Of a DNA stretch of 64,000 bases, positions 1-8,511 are shown piece by piece. The notes beneath the pieces are model-generated. The model was not told the DNA's origin. It saw only the letters and a program-made list of their open reading frames with translations, and did no database searches. Each line of letters opens with the position of its first letter. Within the stretch, counting starts at the first letter, position 1. The stretch lies in NCBI RefSeq assembly GCF_000633415.1, contig NZ_AYMV01000027.1, forward strand, positions 17,346 to 81,345. The letters are read 5' to 3'. Source of the DNA: Leucobacter sp. PH1c (GTDB taxonomy: Bacteria; Actinomycetota; Actinomycetes; Actinomycetales; Microbacteriaceae). A program made the translations under genes and the position numbers.

Positions 1-12
1 AGCAGCGCAGCG

Positions 13-867
13 ATGAACCTCCCCGACCCCATCACCCTCTCCTCCGGCCTGAGCGCCGAGGTGGAGGAGGACCGCTGGGTGCCCGGCGCCGTCCAGCTCG
101 TCGTTGACGGCACCCCGCAGTCGCACGTCAACCTCGCCGACCCGAGCGAGCTGTTCTTCGAGTACATCCGGCGCATCGGCCACGTGATCGACCTCTTCCG
201 CACGCCCGGGGCGCCCATCTCCGCGCTGCACCTGGGCGGCGGCGCGTTCACGCTGCCGCGCTACGTCGAGGCGACCCGCCCCGGCAGCCGTCAGCAGGTC
301 GTCGAGCTCGAGGGCGCCCTGGTCGACCTCGTGCGGGAGGCCGCTCCGCTCCCGAAGCGGGCGAGCATCCGCGTCCGTCGCGGGGATGCGCGCGAGGTGC
401 TCGGCAAGCTGCCCGACGGGATGCGCGGCGCGATGGACCTCGTGGTCGTCGACATCTTCGCGGGGGCGCAGACCCCGGCCCACGTGTCGAGCGTCGAGTT
501 TTACGAGCTGATCCGCCCGCTCCTCGCCCCCGGCGGGCTCGTCGTGGTGAACGCGGCCGACGGCGCGGGGCTCCCCTTCGTGCGCGGCCAGGCGGCGACG
601 CTCGCGGGGCTGTTCACCTCGGTCGCGGCGATCGCCGAACCGCAGGTGCTGAAGGGCCGCCGCTTCGGCAACGTCGTGTTCGTCGCCTCGGACACGGACC
701 TCGAGGCGCTCGACTGGCTGCCCCGGCTGCTCGCGGGCGGCCCCCACCCGGCGCGCATGCTCGTGGGCGCCGAGTTCAGTGACCTCACGCGCGGCGCCCG
801 CCCCGTCACCGACGCGACCGCCGTCGCCTCCCCGCTGCCCGCGCGGGAGCTGTTCGAGCGTGGCTGA
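13..867 (+). CDS. spermidine synthase-like methyltransferase-fold protein
   Basis: About 284 aa with a Rossmann SAM-type core: a glycine-rich loop (LHLGGGAFTLPRY, about residues 75-87), an acidic strand end (VVELEG), GDAREVL, and a VVVDIFAG strand followed by a helix and LLAPGGLVVVN. The order matches the spermidine/spermine synthase superfamily, but the catalytic Asp-Pro segment of true polyamine synthases reads DIFAGAQ, so aminopropyl transfer is doubtful and the substrate is unknown. The first ATG is 12 bases from the window edge and the frame stays open upstream, so the true start may lie outside. The 3' end overlaps the next gene by 8 bp, which suggests translational coupling. Confidence 0.75.
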   Translation: MNLPDPITLSSGLSAEVEEDRWVPGAVQLVVDGTPQSHVNLADPSELFFEYIRRIGHVIDLFRTPGAPISALHLGGGAFTLPRYVEATRPGSRQQVVELEGALVDLVREAAPLPKRASIRVRRGDAREVLGKLPDGMRGAMDLVVVDIFAGAQTPAHVSSVEFYELIRPLLAPGGLVVVNAADGAGLPFVRGQAATLAGLFTSVAAIAEPQVLKGRRFGNVVFVASDTDLEALDWLPRLLAGGPHPARMLVGAEFSDLTRGARPVTDATAVASPLPARELFERG

Positions 868-1312
868 GCTGCCGCGCGTGCGGGTGTGGGCGGAGGCCCT
901 CATCGCCGCACATCTCGATCCCGCGGTGTGGTCGTTCGATTTCGATCACGCGAAGCGCCGGGCCGGGCAGTGCAACTTCACCGACCACCGCATCACGGTC
1001 TCGCGCTACCTGGCGGCGAAGTTCGACGACGATGAGATCCACCAGGTCCTCCTCCACGAGGTGGCGCACGCGCTCGCGGGCCCCGAGGCGGGCCACGGCG
1101 CGAGCTGGCGCCGCATCGCCGCCGAGCTGGGCTACGTGGGCGGGCGCACGCACGACGGCGAGATCGCGCACGAGCGAGCCCCGTGGGTGGGGCGCTGCCC
1201 GGGCGGCCATGAGCACTACCGCTTCCGCCGCCCGACGCGGCAGACCTCCTGCGGAAAGTGCAGCAGGGGCTTCTCCCCCGCGCACATCATCGCCTGGCGC
1301 CGCCGGGCCTAG
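860..1312 (+). CDS. SprT-like zinc metalloprotease domain protein
   Basis: About 150 aa. It carries an HEVAH zinc-protease motif (about residue 70) in the SprT-like setting of a helix, then GH-G-WR, and a C-terminal zinc-ribbon-like part with a CPGGHEHYRF segment and a CGKC pair. SprT/Spartan-like proteins are presumed metalloproteases; bacterial roles are little known. I chose GTG 860, which overlaps the end of the upstream gene by 8 bp; an earlier in-frame ATG at 779 would sit far inside that gene and adds a non-homologous tail. Confidence 0.8.
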   Translation: MAELPRVRVWAEALIAAHLDPAVWSFDFDHAKRRAGQCNFTDHRITVSRYLAAKFDDDEIHQVLLHEVAHALAGPEAGHGASWRRIAAELGYVGGRTHDGEIAHERAPWVGRCPGGHEHYRFRRPTRQTSCGKCSRGFSPAHIIAWRRRA

Positions 1313-1423
1313 CGGCCGCGGTCGCGGTCGCGGTCGCCGCCGAGCCTCACCGCTCCTCTGGGCGACTGCGGGTGCGTGCGCCCGCGCTCCCCGCGCCCTC
1401 GCTTCTGCCCACGCTCCCCCGCT

Positions 1424-1513
1424 GTTCTCTCTGTTCTCGGAGAAATCTCAAATATCGGAGATTCTGCGGGGGCAGCATCCGAGATCCGCGATTTCTCCGA
1501 GAACAGAGAGAAC
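1424..1513. repeat. palindromic repeat, copy 1 (24-bp perfect arms)
   Basis: Positions 1424-1447 and 1490-1513 are perfect 24-bp inverted arms around a 42-bp loop. The core word TCTCGGAGAAATC recurs in short form in the loop (TCGGAGA near 1455, TCCGAG near 1479). It fills the 248-bp gap between the convergent SprT-like and Nudix genes, so it could act as a bidirectional terminator. A related copy lies at 56305-56384 with the same order of boxes and the same CGCTCCCCCGC word just upstream, so it looks like a dispersed family and not a simple terminator. The rest of the gap shows nothing coding. Confidence 0.8.
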
Positions 1514-1560
1514 GAGAGCGCGGCGCTCAGGGGACGGGCGGCGCAGCACCCTCCGCGGAG

Positions 1561-2136
1561 CTAGCAGCCGACGCTGGCGAGGGCCTGTCGCAGCAGCGCG
1601 CCCCGACCGCCGCCGAGCTCGGCGAGCGTATCCGGCGACAGCGCCTCCTCCGGGGCCATCCAGGTGACCTCGAGGGCGTCCTGACGGGGGTTGCAGGTGC
1701 CCGTCACCGGGACCACGTAGACGAGCGAGACCGCGTGCTGCCGCTCGTCGACGAACGCCGAAATGCCCGGCATCGGGAAGTACTCCGCGACCTGCACCGG
1801 CACGAGGGCGGTCGGCATCTGCGGGAAAGCCATCGGCCCGAGGTCGTCCTCGAGGTGGCGGAAGAGCGCCTCGCGCAGCGGCTCACCGAAGCGCACGCGG
1901 CCCGAGACGAACGCACGCGTCATCACGCCGTCCGGGGTGCTGCGCAGGAGCAGGCCGACCTCGGAGACCTGGCCGAGCCCGTCGAGCCGCACCGGCACCG
2001 CCTCGACGTAGACGATCGGCAGGCGGCCCCGCACGAAGTCGAGCTCGTCATCGCTCAGCCAGCCCGGGTTGCCCGCCGGAGCCGGGCGATCCTCGGGGCC
2101 CTCGGGTTCCGGTAGTTCGGCGGTGTCGATGCTCAT
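1561..2136 (-). CDS. DUF4916/Nudix-fold family protein
   Basis: About 191 aa, resembling the actinobacterial DUF4916 group that is usually annotated as Nudix hydrolase family: an N-terminal LSDDELDFVRGRLPIVYVEA segment, GLLLR, a REALFRHLEDDLG helix in place of the Nudix helix, VAEYFPMPG, and ALEVTWMAPEEAL near the end. The classical GX5EX7REUXEEXGU box is not intact, so catalysis is uncertain. The start is set at ATG 2136 (MSIDTAE), with a CACAAT-like -10 six bases upstream; an upstream ATG at 2154 is possible. Confidence 0.7.
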   Translation of the reverse strand: MSIDTAELPEPEGPEDRPAPAGNPGWLSDDELDFVRGRLPIVYVEAVPVRLDGLGQVSEVGLLLRSTPDGVMTRAFVSGRVRFGEPLREALFRHLEDDLGPMAFPQMPTALVPVQVAEYFPMPGISAFVDERQHAVSLVYVVPVTGTCNPRQDALEVTWMAPEEALSPDTLAELGGGRGALLRQALASVGC

Positions 2137-2223
2137 GCTGCCATTGTGCCGCACGCACCCCGGTTTTCACCGGATCGCGGACGCACTGTCGCTGCAGGCG
2201 AAACTGCGCGCCGCTCAAAAGGC

Positions 2224-2517
2224 TCAGTCGCGGCCCGCGGGCTCCTCGGGGAAGATCCCCCGGGTCTCCGCGCGGCGGTTGCGTCCGTTGCGGCGTCGCA
2301 GCCGCGGGAGCGGGAGCACCTTCGCGATCGTGATCGCCACGTAGCCGAGCGTATTGATCGCGACGAAGGTGGCGAACACCGTGAACCAGGTGGACGAGAG
2401 CACCGACTGTTCGAGAAGGATCCCGCCGCGGAAAGCGCCTGCGGCGAGCGCCGGAGCGAACAGCGCCGCATCCCCGGACGCCGGAAGCGCCGCGCCCGCG
2501 GCAATCAGCTCGATCAT
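2224..2517 (-). CDS. small membrane protein coupled to glycosyltransferase
   Basis: 97 aa, not recognised. It has two hydrophobic stretches (about residues 2-30 and 42-66) and a basic, charged C-terminal tail with an RLRRRNGRNRR cluster, so a two-helix membrane protein with a cytoplasmic tail is likely. Its ATG overlaps the stop codon of the glycosyltransferase (ATGA), which points to translational coupling and perhaps a partner role in polysaccharide synthesis or export. The function is inferred from context only. Confidence 0.6.
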   Translation of the reverse strand: MIELIAAGAALPASGDAALFAPALAAGAFRGGILLEQSVLSSTWFTVFATFVAINTLGYVAITIAKVLPLPRLRRRNGRNRRAETRGIFPEEPAGRD

Positions 2518-3947
2518 GCGCCCGCCTCCTGCGTCTCCGTGCTGGGCAGGTGCTTCCAGGATCCCTGCCGCCCCAGGCTGATGTCGATGATCCCCTGAAG
2601 GAACACGATGTTGAGGAAGAGCGAGTAGGCGAGCTCCGGGAACACCGTGAGCGCGAGCAGGCGCGCGCGCCACCCGCCCTCCCAGACGGTGACCACCCGC
2701 TCGAGCACGAACAGCGCGCCGACGCCGAGCCAGAACGGGAACCACACCCAGGTGTCGACGGCGAGCACCATGATGACCATGAGGATCAGGTAGCTCGACA
2801 GCGCGATCGTGCTGTACCCGATCCCGAGCTGCTGCGCCCAGTAGCGGAACGTGACCGGGGTGAGGCCGTAGGCGCCGAGGTTCTCGAGTGCGCCGCGCTG
2901 CCAGCGCAGGCGCTGCGCCCAGAGCATGCGCCAGCTCGGCATGAGCTCGGTGGTCACGGTGCACTCGCTCGGCGAGGTCATGAGGGCGCCGAGCGACTTG
3001 AGCGCGATCGTGAGCTCGTTGTCCTCGGTGAGCGCGATCGTGTCGTACACGTCGCCGGCGATTCCGGGGAGCTCGGTGCCGCGGCTCGCCGCCACAGCGC
3101 GGAGCGCCTGGGCGCGGAACACGGTGGCGGTGCCCGTGAGCACGAAGGGGCGCCCCTGCCGACGCTCGATCTGCCGGGCGTAGCGCGTGTACTCATCGCG
3201 CTGGAACTGGCCGATGAGTCCGTGGCCGTCCTCGCCGTGAAAGAGACCGCCGACGGCCATGAGCGCGCGGTCGGACTCGAAGCGGGCCACCGCGGTCTCC
3301 AGGAAGCGCGGGCCGAGACCCGTGTCCGCGTCCATCACCATGACGGTGTCGTTGGGACCGAGGTCGGGGAGCACATCGCGGAGGGCCTGGTTCAGCCCGC
3401 CGGCCTTCTTGTGCCGGTTGTCGACCGTCTCCATGACGGCGGCGCCTGCGGCGCGGGCCACCTCGACCGTGCGGTCGGTGCAGTTGTCCGCGACGACGAG
3501 GATCCGGTCCGGGCGCCGGGTCTGCTCGGCGAGGGAGGCGAGGGCCGCCGGGAGCGCGGCCTCCTCGTTGTGGGCGGGGATCAGCACGGTGACGGTCACG
3601 GGGCCGTGGAACACCCCGCGGGTCTCCTCCATGATGCGGCGCGGGGTGAGGGTGCGGCGCTGCACCGTCGCGGGACTGCGCCGATAGCGGTTCGTGACGA
3701 TCCGCTCGACGACCGCGATGCCCGCGCCGACGAGGAGCGCGACGGCTACCGCTGTGAGGAGCACCGTGGTGGAGGGCAGCTGCGAGTTGTAGAGCACCGT
3801 CCAGACGCCGGCGAGCGTCGCGTGCGCGGGGGCCCAGAGCGGGGGCGGTTCGGTGGCCGCGACCACGAAGAGCAGCAGCGCGGCCGCCCCGATCACCAGG
3901 AGGAGGACGACGATCCCGACTCCGCGTTGAAACCAGCGTCCCCGCAT
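2514..3947 (-). CDS. membrane GT2 processive-type glycosyltransferase
   Basis: 477 aa. Two N-terminal membrane segments precede a GT-A domain with VTVLIPAHNEE, ADNCTDRT, the metal-binding MDADTG, LTEDNEL and the acceptor-site Q-x-x-RW motif (QRLRWQRG), followed by three or four C-terminal membrane helices. This is the layout of cellulose, hyaluronan and poly-GlcNAc synthase-like enzymes, which polymerise a nucleotide sugar and extrude the chain. The product is unknown. The start is ATG 3947, preceded by GGGGAA; an upstream in-frame start at 4028 is less likely. It is divergent from the carbon-nitrogen hydrolase and coupled to the small membrane protein downstream. Confidence 0.85.
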   Translation of the reverse strand: MRGRWFQRGVGIVVLLLVIGAAALLLFVVAATEPPPLWAPAHATLAGVWTVLYNSQLPSTTVLLTAVAVALLVGAGIAVVERIVTNRYRRSPATVQRRTLTPRRIMEETRGVFHGPVTVTVLIPAHNEEAALPAALASLAEQTRRPDRILVVADNCTDRTVEVARAAGAAVMETVDNRHKKAGGLNQALRDVLPDLGPNDTVMVMDADTGLGPRFLETAVARFESDRALMAVGGLFHGEDGHGLIGQFQRDEYTRYARQIERRQGRPFVLTGTATVFRAQALRAVAASRGTELPGIAGDVYDTIALTEDNELTIALKSLGALMTSPSECTVTTELMPSWRMLWAQRLRWQRGALENLGAYGLTPVTFRYWAQQLGIGYSTIALSSYLILMVIMVLAVDTWVWFPFWLGVGALFVLERVVTVWEGGWRARLLALTVFPELAYSLFLNIVFLQGIIDISLGRQGSWKHLPSTETQEAGA

Positions 3948-4063
3948 GTGTTCCCCATTCGTCCCCGCGCAGCGCCGTGCTGCTCTGAGCAGTATTCCAG
4001 GATCCGAGACGGGATCGCTTCGACGCACCGCGCGGTGCGCGAACGCATGGCTAGGGTGGAGGC

Positions 4064-4924
4064 ATGACCTCCGGATCGAAGCTCTCCGCCGCCCGCCCCG
4101 ACGCCGAGTGGTCGGGCGGGATTCGGGTCGCGCTCGTGCAGCTCGCGAGCCCCGACAGCGAAAGTCGCGAAGCGCGCATCGCGCGGGTCTCGGCGCTCCT
4201 CCGCGCCAACCCGGGGGCGGATCTCTACGTGCTCCCCGAGCTGTGGAGCGCGGGCTACTTCGCCTTCGCGCGCTACGCGGAGCTCGCCGAATCGTTCGAC
4301 GGCCCGACCGTGACGATGGCGCAGGAGCTGGCGCGCGAGCTCGGCGCGGCGATCCACCTGGGGAGCTTCATCGAGCGGGATCCGTCGGGGACGCTCCACA
4401 ATACGGCGGTGCTCGTCGACGCGGCGGGCCGGATCGCTCAGCGCTACCGCAAGATCCACGTCTTCGGCTACCGCTCCTTGGAGGCCGAGCTGCTCACTCC
4501 CGGGGCCGAGCTGAGCGTCGTGCCCGGCCCGCTCGGGGCGACCGCGAGCACCACCTGCTACGACCTCCGTTTCCCCGGACTCTGGCAGGAGCTCAGCGAC
4601 CGCGGCGCGGAGGCGGCGATCGTGCCAGCCGCGTGGCCGGCGGCGCGCCGGGAGCACTGGCGTCTCCTCACGCAGGCGCGGGCCGTGGAGCACCAGATCT
4701 GGGTCGTCGCGGTGAACGCGTGCGGCACGCAGGGCGAGGTGGAGCTCGGTGGCAGCAGCCGGATCATCGATCCCTCGGGGCGGATCGTCGCCGAGTGCGG
4801 CGCCGAGGAGGAGGTGCGCATCGTGACCGTCGACCCGGACCGGGTGGCCGAGGTGCGCGCGGAGTTCCCGGTGCTCGCCGATCGGCTCGAGCGCGCGGCC
4901 TACCGCGCGCTCGGCGACGTGTAG
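4064..4924 (+). CDS. carbon-nitrogen hydrolase (nitrilase superfamily)
   Basis: 286 aa. The catalytic Glu-Lys-Cys triad of the nitrilase superfamily is visible: Glu59 in LPELW, Lys130 in RYRKIHVFGY, and Cys165 in TTCYDLRFP. Length and motif spacing match the omega-amidase/Nit-like amidase group that hydrolyses small amides; the substrate cannot be read from sequence. A TAGGGT -10-like box ends 6 bases before the ATG, although the intervening GGAGG could also serve as a ribosome site. Confidence 0.85.
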   Translation: MTSGSKLSAARPDAEWSGGIRVALVQLASPDSESREARIARVSALLRANPGADLYVLPELWSAGYFAFARYAELAESFDGPTVTMAQELARELGAAIHLGSFIERDPSGTLHNTAVLVDAAGRIAQRYRKIHVFGYRSLEAELLTPGAELSVVPGPLGATASTTCYDLRFPGLWQELSDRGAEAAIVPAAWPAARREHWRLLTQARAVEHQIWVVAVNACGTQGEVELGGSSRIIDPSGRIVAECGAEEEVRIVTVDPDRVAEVRAEFPVLADRLERAAYRALGDV

Positions 4925-4952
4925 CAGCGCCGGAGCACCGCCGGAGCACCCC

Positions 4953-5008
4953 GCCAGGCGCACCAGGCCAGGCACGTGCAGCCAGGCGCACCAGGCCAGG
5001 CGCGCGCA
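4953..5008. repeat. two-copy 28-bp tandem repeat
   Basis: Two 28-bp units (4953-4980 and 4981-5008) differ at two positions and are followed by the first few bases of a third. They lie in the 91-bp gap between the 3' ends of the convergent hydrolase and CapA-like genes. No function is evident; slippage is the likely origin. Confidence 0.75.
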
Positions 5009-5015
5009 GCCAGCC

Positions 5016-6320
5016 TCACCCCGCCGCCGCGGGCTCCAGGATCTCCACCTCAGGGCCGAGGATCGCCTGCGACGCGGCCAGCTGCGCAGCGGCGGTCGTG
5101 CCGAAGCGCGTGCGTTCGAGGAGCGGATCGGCGCTCGCGAGCGGCGTGATGCTCAGGTTCGTGCGCGCCATCAGGTCTCCTGCGGCCTCCTGCTCGGCGC
5201 TCCAGTCGTAGTGCATGTAGGTGAGGATCGCGCTCGGCCGCTCGACCCGCACGGGACCGTCGGCGCTGTCGCGCACGAGGTCGAAGCCCGCGATCACGCC
5301 CGTGCGCTGATCCAGCTGGAGCTGCGTGTTCAGCATGTTGCCGAGCGAGTACCAGACGAGGGTGCGCCCGCCGTCGGCCCGATCGAGCCAGGTCACCGGC
5401 TGCAGCACGTGCGGCCCGGTGCCGAGCACCACGTCGGCGCCGAGGTCGGCCACCTGCTGGGCGAAGGCCCGCTGCGCGTCGTTCACGTCGTGCGAGTCCT
5501 CAGTGCCCCAGTGCGCGGAGACCACCACGACGTCGGCGAGCTCGCGCGCGTTCGTCACGAGCTCGGTGACGAGCGCCGTGTCCGACATCATCGAGAGCGA
5601 AACGCCGTCGATCGGCGCGTTCGAGTACTCCGCGAACGCCACGAGCGCGATGCGCACGCCGTCCGCCTCGAAGACGCGCACGTCGCGCTGCTCGGCGGCG
5701 GAGCGGTTCGCACCGGCGACGATGGCGGGCCCGAGCCCGTCCCACACGGCGCGGGTCGCCGCGATCCCCGCGGTGCCGAGATCTGCGGCGTGGTTCGTCG
5801 CCGTGTTGACGAGGTCGCAGCCGACGCCCTCGCGCAGGTCCCGCGCGAACTTGGTCGGCGCGTTGAACGTGGGGTACCCGCTGATCCCGAACTCGGCGCC
5901 GGCGCTCGGCACCTCCTGGTTGCAGAACGTCACGTCGGCGGCGTCGAGCTGCGCGGAGATCCCGGAGAAGAACTGGGTGTAGTCGGCGCCGCCGCCGGGG
6001 AGGGCGGCCGCGGCGTTCACGGCGTCGTGGGGCAGCATGTCGCCCATCGCGATCATGTGCACGGGCTCCGGAGCCGCGGGGGCGGGATCCGCGCTCGGCG
6101 TCGGGGACGGCTTCGGCGCGGAGGTGGCCGTGGGGCGGGCCGCGTCGCCCGCGGCGCGCTTCGGGAGCAGCGCGAGGGCGACGGCCGTCCCCGCGGCGAG
6201 GACGAGCGCCGCGACGACGGTCCAGATCGTGAGCCGGAGCCCCCGCGAGAGCTCGCGCCGTGCGCGCGCACGGCCCGCAGTCGCGTCCGGCTCGATGTGG
6301 TCGTCTCTGCGATCCGTCAT
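5016..6320 (-). CDS. CapA-family (poly-gamma-glutamate synthesis type) protein
   Basis: 434 aa. A single N-terminal membrane helix (about residues 29-52) is followed by a Pro/Ala-rich linker and a metallophosphatase-like CapA domain with AMGDMLPHD, NQEVP, TNHAADLG, SAHWGTE, GTGPHVLQ and YSLGNML. CapA/PgsA-type proteins act at the cell surface in poly-gamma-glutamate or capsule metabolism, but many actinobacterial members have no known substrate. No pgsB/C genes are nearby, so polymer synthesis is not implied. AGCCTA at 6327-6332 reads as a TAGGCT -10 box on the minus strand, 6 bases from the ATG, suggesting a leaderless mRNA. Confidence 0.85.
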   Translation of the reverse strand: MTDRRDDHIEPDATAGRARARRELSRGLRLTIWTVVAALVLAAGTAVALALLPKRAAGDAARPTATSAPKPSPTPSADPAPAAPEPVHMIAMGDMLPHDAVNAAAALPGGGADYTQFFSGISAQLDAADVTFCNQEVPSAGAEFGISGYPTFNAPTKFARDLREGVGCDLVNTATNHAADLGTAGIAATRAVWDGLGPAIVAGANRSAAEQRDVRVFEADGVRIALVAFAEYSNAPIDGVSLSMMSDTALVTELVTNARELADVVVVSAHWGTEDSHDVNDAQRAFAQQVADLGADVVLGTGPHVLQPVTWLDRADGGRTLVWYSLGNMLNTQLQLDQRTGVIAGFDLVRDSADGPVRVERPSAILTYMHYDWSAEQEAAGDLMARTNLSITPLASADPLLERTRFGTTAAAQLAASQAILGPEVEILEPAAAG

Positions 6321-6364
6321 GTCCTCAGCCTAGCTGTGGCCGGCGCGCGGCTAGGCTGAGGGCC

Positions 6365-7201
6365 ATGTCGCTGCCGCAGACCACCGCACGCGCCGCCCGT
6401 GGGCCCCGCAGAGCCGTCGCCGCGCTCGGCCTCGCCCTCGCGCTCACGGCGCCGCTCGCCGGCTGCGCGGACGAGCCCGCCCCGGGGTCCGGCGCGGGCT
6501 CGGGTTCCGAGGCCGGCGCGGGCCGGTCAACCTCCCCCGCGCCGAGCACCCGGCCGGATCCGGAGCCCGAGGCGGACGCCGCGGAGCCCCCCTTCGATCG
6601 CGCCGCGCACTCGCTCGACGACCCCGCCTCGATCTGGGTGGTGAGCAACAAGACCCGACCGCTCGCGCCGCTCGACTTCGCACCGGCCGACCTCTCGACT
6701 CCGCAGGGGGTGGAGAACGAGTTCGCGCAGCCGCTCCGCGAGCCCGCGGCGCGCGCCGTGGAAACGCTTATCGCGGCGGCGGGCGCGGCGGGCCACGAGG
6801 TGCGCGTAATCAGCGCGTACCGCGACTACGCCACGCAGGTGGCGCTCTACGACCGCTACGTCGCGCGCGACGGCGCGGCCGCGGCGGACACCTACTCGGC
6901 CCGGCCCGGCTATTCCGAGCACCAGACGGGGCTCGCGGTGGATCTCGACGACTTCGGCGCGTGCTACCTCGACGCGTGCTTCGGGGAGACTCCGGCGGGC
7001 GCGTGGCTCGCCGAGCACGCGGCCGAGCACGGCTTCGTGGTGCGCTATCCCGCGGGCAAGCAGGAGGTCACGGGGTTCACCCCGGAGCCGTGGCACTTCC
7101 GCTACGTGGGGCCGGAGCTCGCCGAGGAGATGCGCCGCACGGGGGTCACGACGCTCGAGGAGTTCTTCGGACTCCCAGCGGCCCCCGGCTACGCCGACTG
7201 A
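6365..7201 (+). CDS. M15B (VanY-like) D-alanyl-D-alanine carboxypeptidase lipoprotein
   Basis: 278 aa. The N-terminal signal ends in a lipobox (LAGC, Cys about residue 35), so it is an anchored lipoprotein, followed by a disordered Gly/Ser/Pro-rich linker. The VanY peptidase domain shows SAYRDYATQ, the zinc motif SEHQTGLAVDLDDFG and the catalytic/zinc region EPWHFRYVG. It should trim the terminal D-Ala of peptidoglycan stem peptides outside the membrane. The start ATG 6365 follows a TAGGCT box (6352-6357) by 7 bases, a leaderless arrangement; its promoter is back-to-back with that of the CapA-like gene. Confidence 0.88.
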   Translation: MSLPQTTARAARGPRRAVAALGLALALTAPLAGCADEPAPGSGAGSGSEAGAGRSTSPAPSTRPDPEPEADAAEPPFDRAAHSLDDPASIWVVSNKTRPLAPLDFAPADLSTPQGVENEFAQPLREPAARAVETLIAAAGAAGHEVRVISAYRDYATQVALYDRYVARDGAAAADTYSARPGYSEHQTGLAVDLDDFGACYLDACFGETPAGAWLAEHAAEHGFVVRYPAGKQEVTGFTPEPWHFRYVGPELAEEMRRTGVTTLEEFFGLPAAPGYAD

Positions 7202-7221
7202 GCCGGGGATATCATCGACGG

Positions 7222-7677
7222 ATGAGCACCGCCCCCGATCCCGCACCCGCACCCGCAGCCGACGAGCGCACGATCCGTGTCAGCGCGGTCGTGCTGCGCG
7301 ACGCGGAGGGCCGCGTGCTGAACGTGCGCAAGCGCGGCACCTCGTCGCTCATGCTGCCGGGCGGCAAGCACGAGCCGGGCGAGGATCCCCGCGACACCGC
7401 GGTGCGGGAGTGCGAGGAGGAGCTCGGGCTCGCGCTCGACCGTGCGGCGCTCGAACCGCTCGGCGTGTTCCGCGCCGCGGCGGCGAACGAGCCGGGGCAC
7501 ATCGTCGAGGCGACCGTCTTCGCCCACCCCCTCGTGCCCGGCGCCACGGGTGCGGCGCCCCGCGCCGAGATCGAGCAGGTGGCGTGGGTGGATCCCGCGA
7601 TCCCGCGCGACGATCTCGCGCCGCTCAACACCGAGCTCGTCTTCCCCGCGCTCCTCGGGGAGACGCGCGGCCGCTGA
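7222..7677 (+). CDS. Nudix hydrolase
   Basis: 151 aa with a complete Nudix box: GGKHEPGEDPRDTAV followed by RECEEELGL (about residues 51-74), the magnesium site that hydrolyses nucleoside diphosphate-linked compounds. The substrate is unknown; the short single-domain form resembles house-cleaning enzymes. The ATG at 7222 is preceded by a TATCAT -10-like box (7210-7215) with a 6-base gap. It runs in the same direction as the acyltransferase 26 bp downstream and may be cotranscribed. Confidence 0.88.
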   Translation: MSTAPDPAPAPAADERTIRVSAVVLRDAEGRVLNVRKRGTSSLMLPGGKHEPGEDPRDTAVRECEEELGLALDRAALEPLGVFRAAAANEPGHIVEATVFAHPLVPGATGAAPRAEIEQVAWVDPAIPRDDLAPLNTELVFPALLGETRGR

Positions 7678-7703
7678 GCGGGCGCGCTGAGGAGCCCCGC
7701 ACG

Positions 7704-8387
7704 ATGCCGAGTGCCGCGCCCACCGGGGCCCGCCCCGGGCCGGTCTTCACGATCGGCCGCGCGGTGCTGCGTCCGTTGCTCTGGCTCCGCTTCCGTCCCC
7801 GCGTCACGGGGCGGGAGCACGTACCCGGCACGGGCGCGGTGCTCCTCGCGAGCAACCACCTCTCCGGGCTCGACACGATCCTGATTCCCACGAGCGCCCC
7901 GCGCCCCGTGCAGTTCCTCGCCAAGGCCTCGCTCTTCGAGAGTCGCCTCGGGAGCTGGTTCTTCCGCGGGATCGGCGCGATCCCGGTGCACCGCAGCGCG
8001 TCCGGTGCGGCCCAGGCCGCGCTCGACGCCGGCCGCGAGGTGCTCGCATCCGGCCGCGTCTTCGCCGTGTTCCCGGAGGGGAGCCGCTCGCGGGACGGCC
8101 GCCTGGCGCGGGGTCGCGGCGGGGCGGCCTGGCTCGCGCTCGAAACGGGAGCGACCGTGGTGCCCGTCGGCCTCATCGGCACCGACCGCAGGCGCCCGGC
8201 GGGCGGCGGCAGGCCCCCGCGCGTCGAGCTGCGTTTCGGCCCGCCCGTTCGGCTCGGCGATCTCGCGGGACTCCCCGCGGGCCGCGCACGGCGGGAGGCG
8301 ACGGAGCGCATCATGCGCGCGATCCAGCAGCTGAGCGGGCAAGAGCGCTCGGACGACTACGCGCCCGTGCCCGAGTCGGGGAGCTGA
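7704..8387 (+). CDS. 1-acyl-sn-glycerol-3-phosphate acyltransferase (PlsC family)
   Basis: 227 aa. The PlsC signatures are present: the catalytic H-x4-D in SNHLSGLDT (about residues 50-56) and the substrate-binding FPEGSRSRDG (about residues 121-130), with VPVGLIGTD further on. The family transfers an acyl chain to the sn-2 position of lysophosphatidate in phospholipid synthesis at the inner membrane face. GAGGAG lies about 10 bases before the chosen ATG. Confidence 0.88.
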   Translation: MPSAAPTGARPGPVFTIGRAVLRPLLWLRFRPRVTGREHVPGTGAVLLASNHLSGLDTILIPTSAPRPVQFLAKASLFESRLGSWFFRGIGAIPVHRSASGAAQAALDAGREVLASGRVFAVFPEGSRSRDGRLARGRGGAAWLALETGATVVPVGLIGTDRRRPAGGGRPPRVELRFGPPVRLGDLAGLPAGRARREATERIMRAIQQLSGQERSDDYAPVPESGS

Positions 8388-8511
8388 ACGGGCCAGATCC
8401 CGCGCTGTTCGCTCCCGGCGCCCGCGCCGGCCTGTGCGCGTTCGGGTGGGCGTGCAAGACTGGGGGCGTCCGGCGATCCCGCCCGGGATCGCGGCTCCGG
8501 GAGGAGAGACG

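Noticed and set aside
4953..5008. Tandem 28-bp repeat as a CRISPR remnant
   Set aside because: The copies are directly adjacent with no spacers and no cas genes are present.
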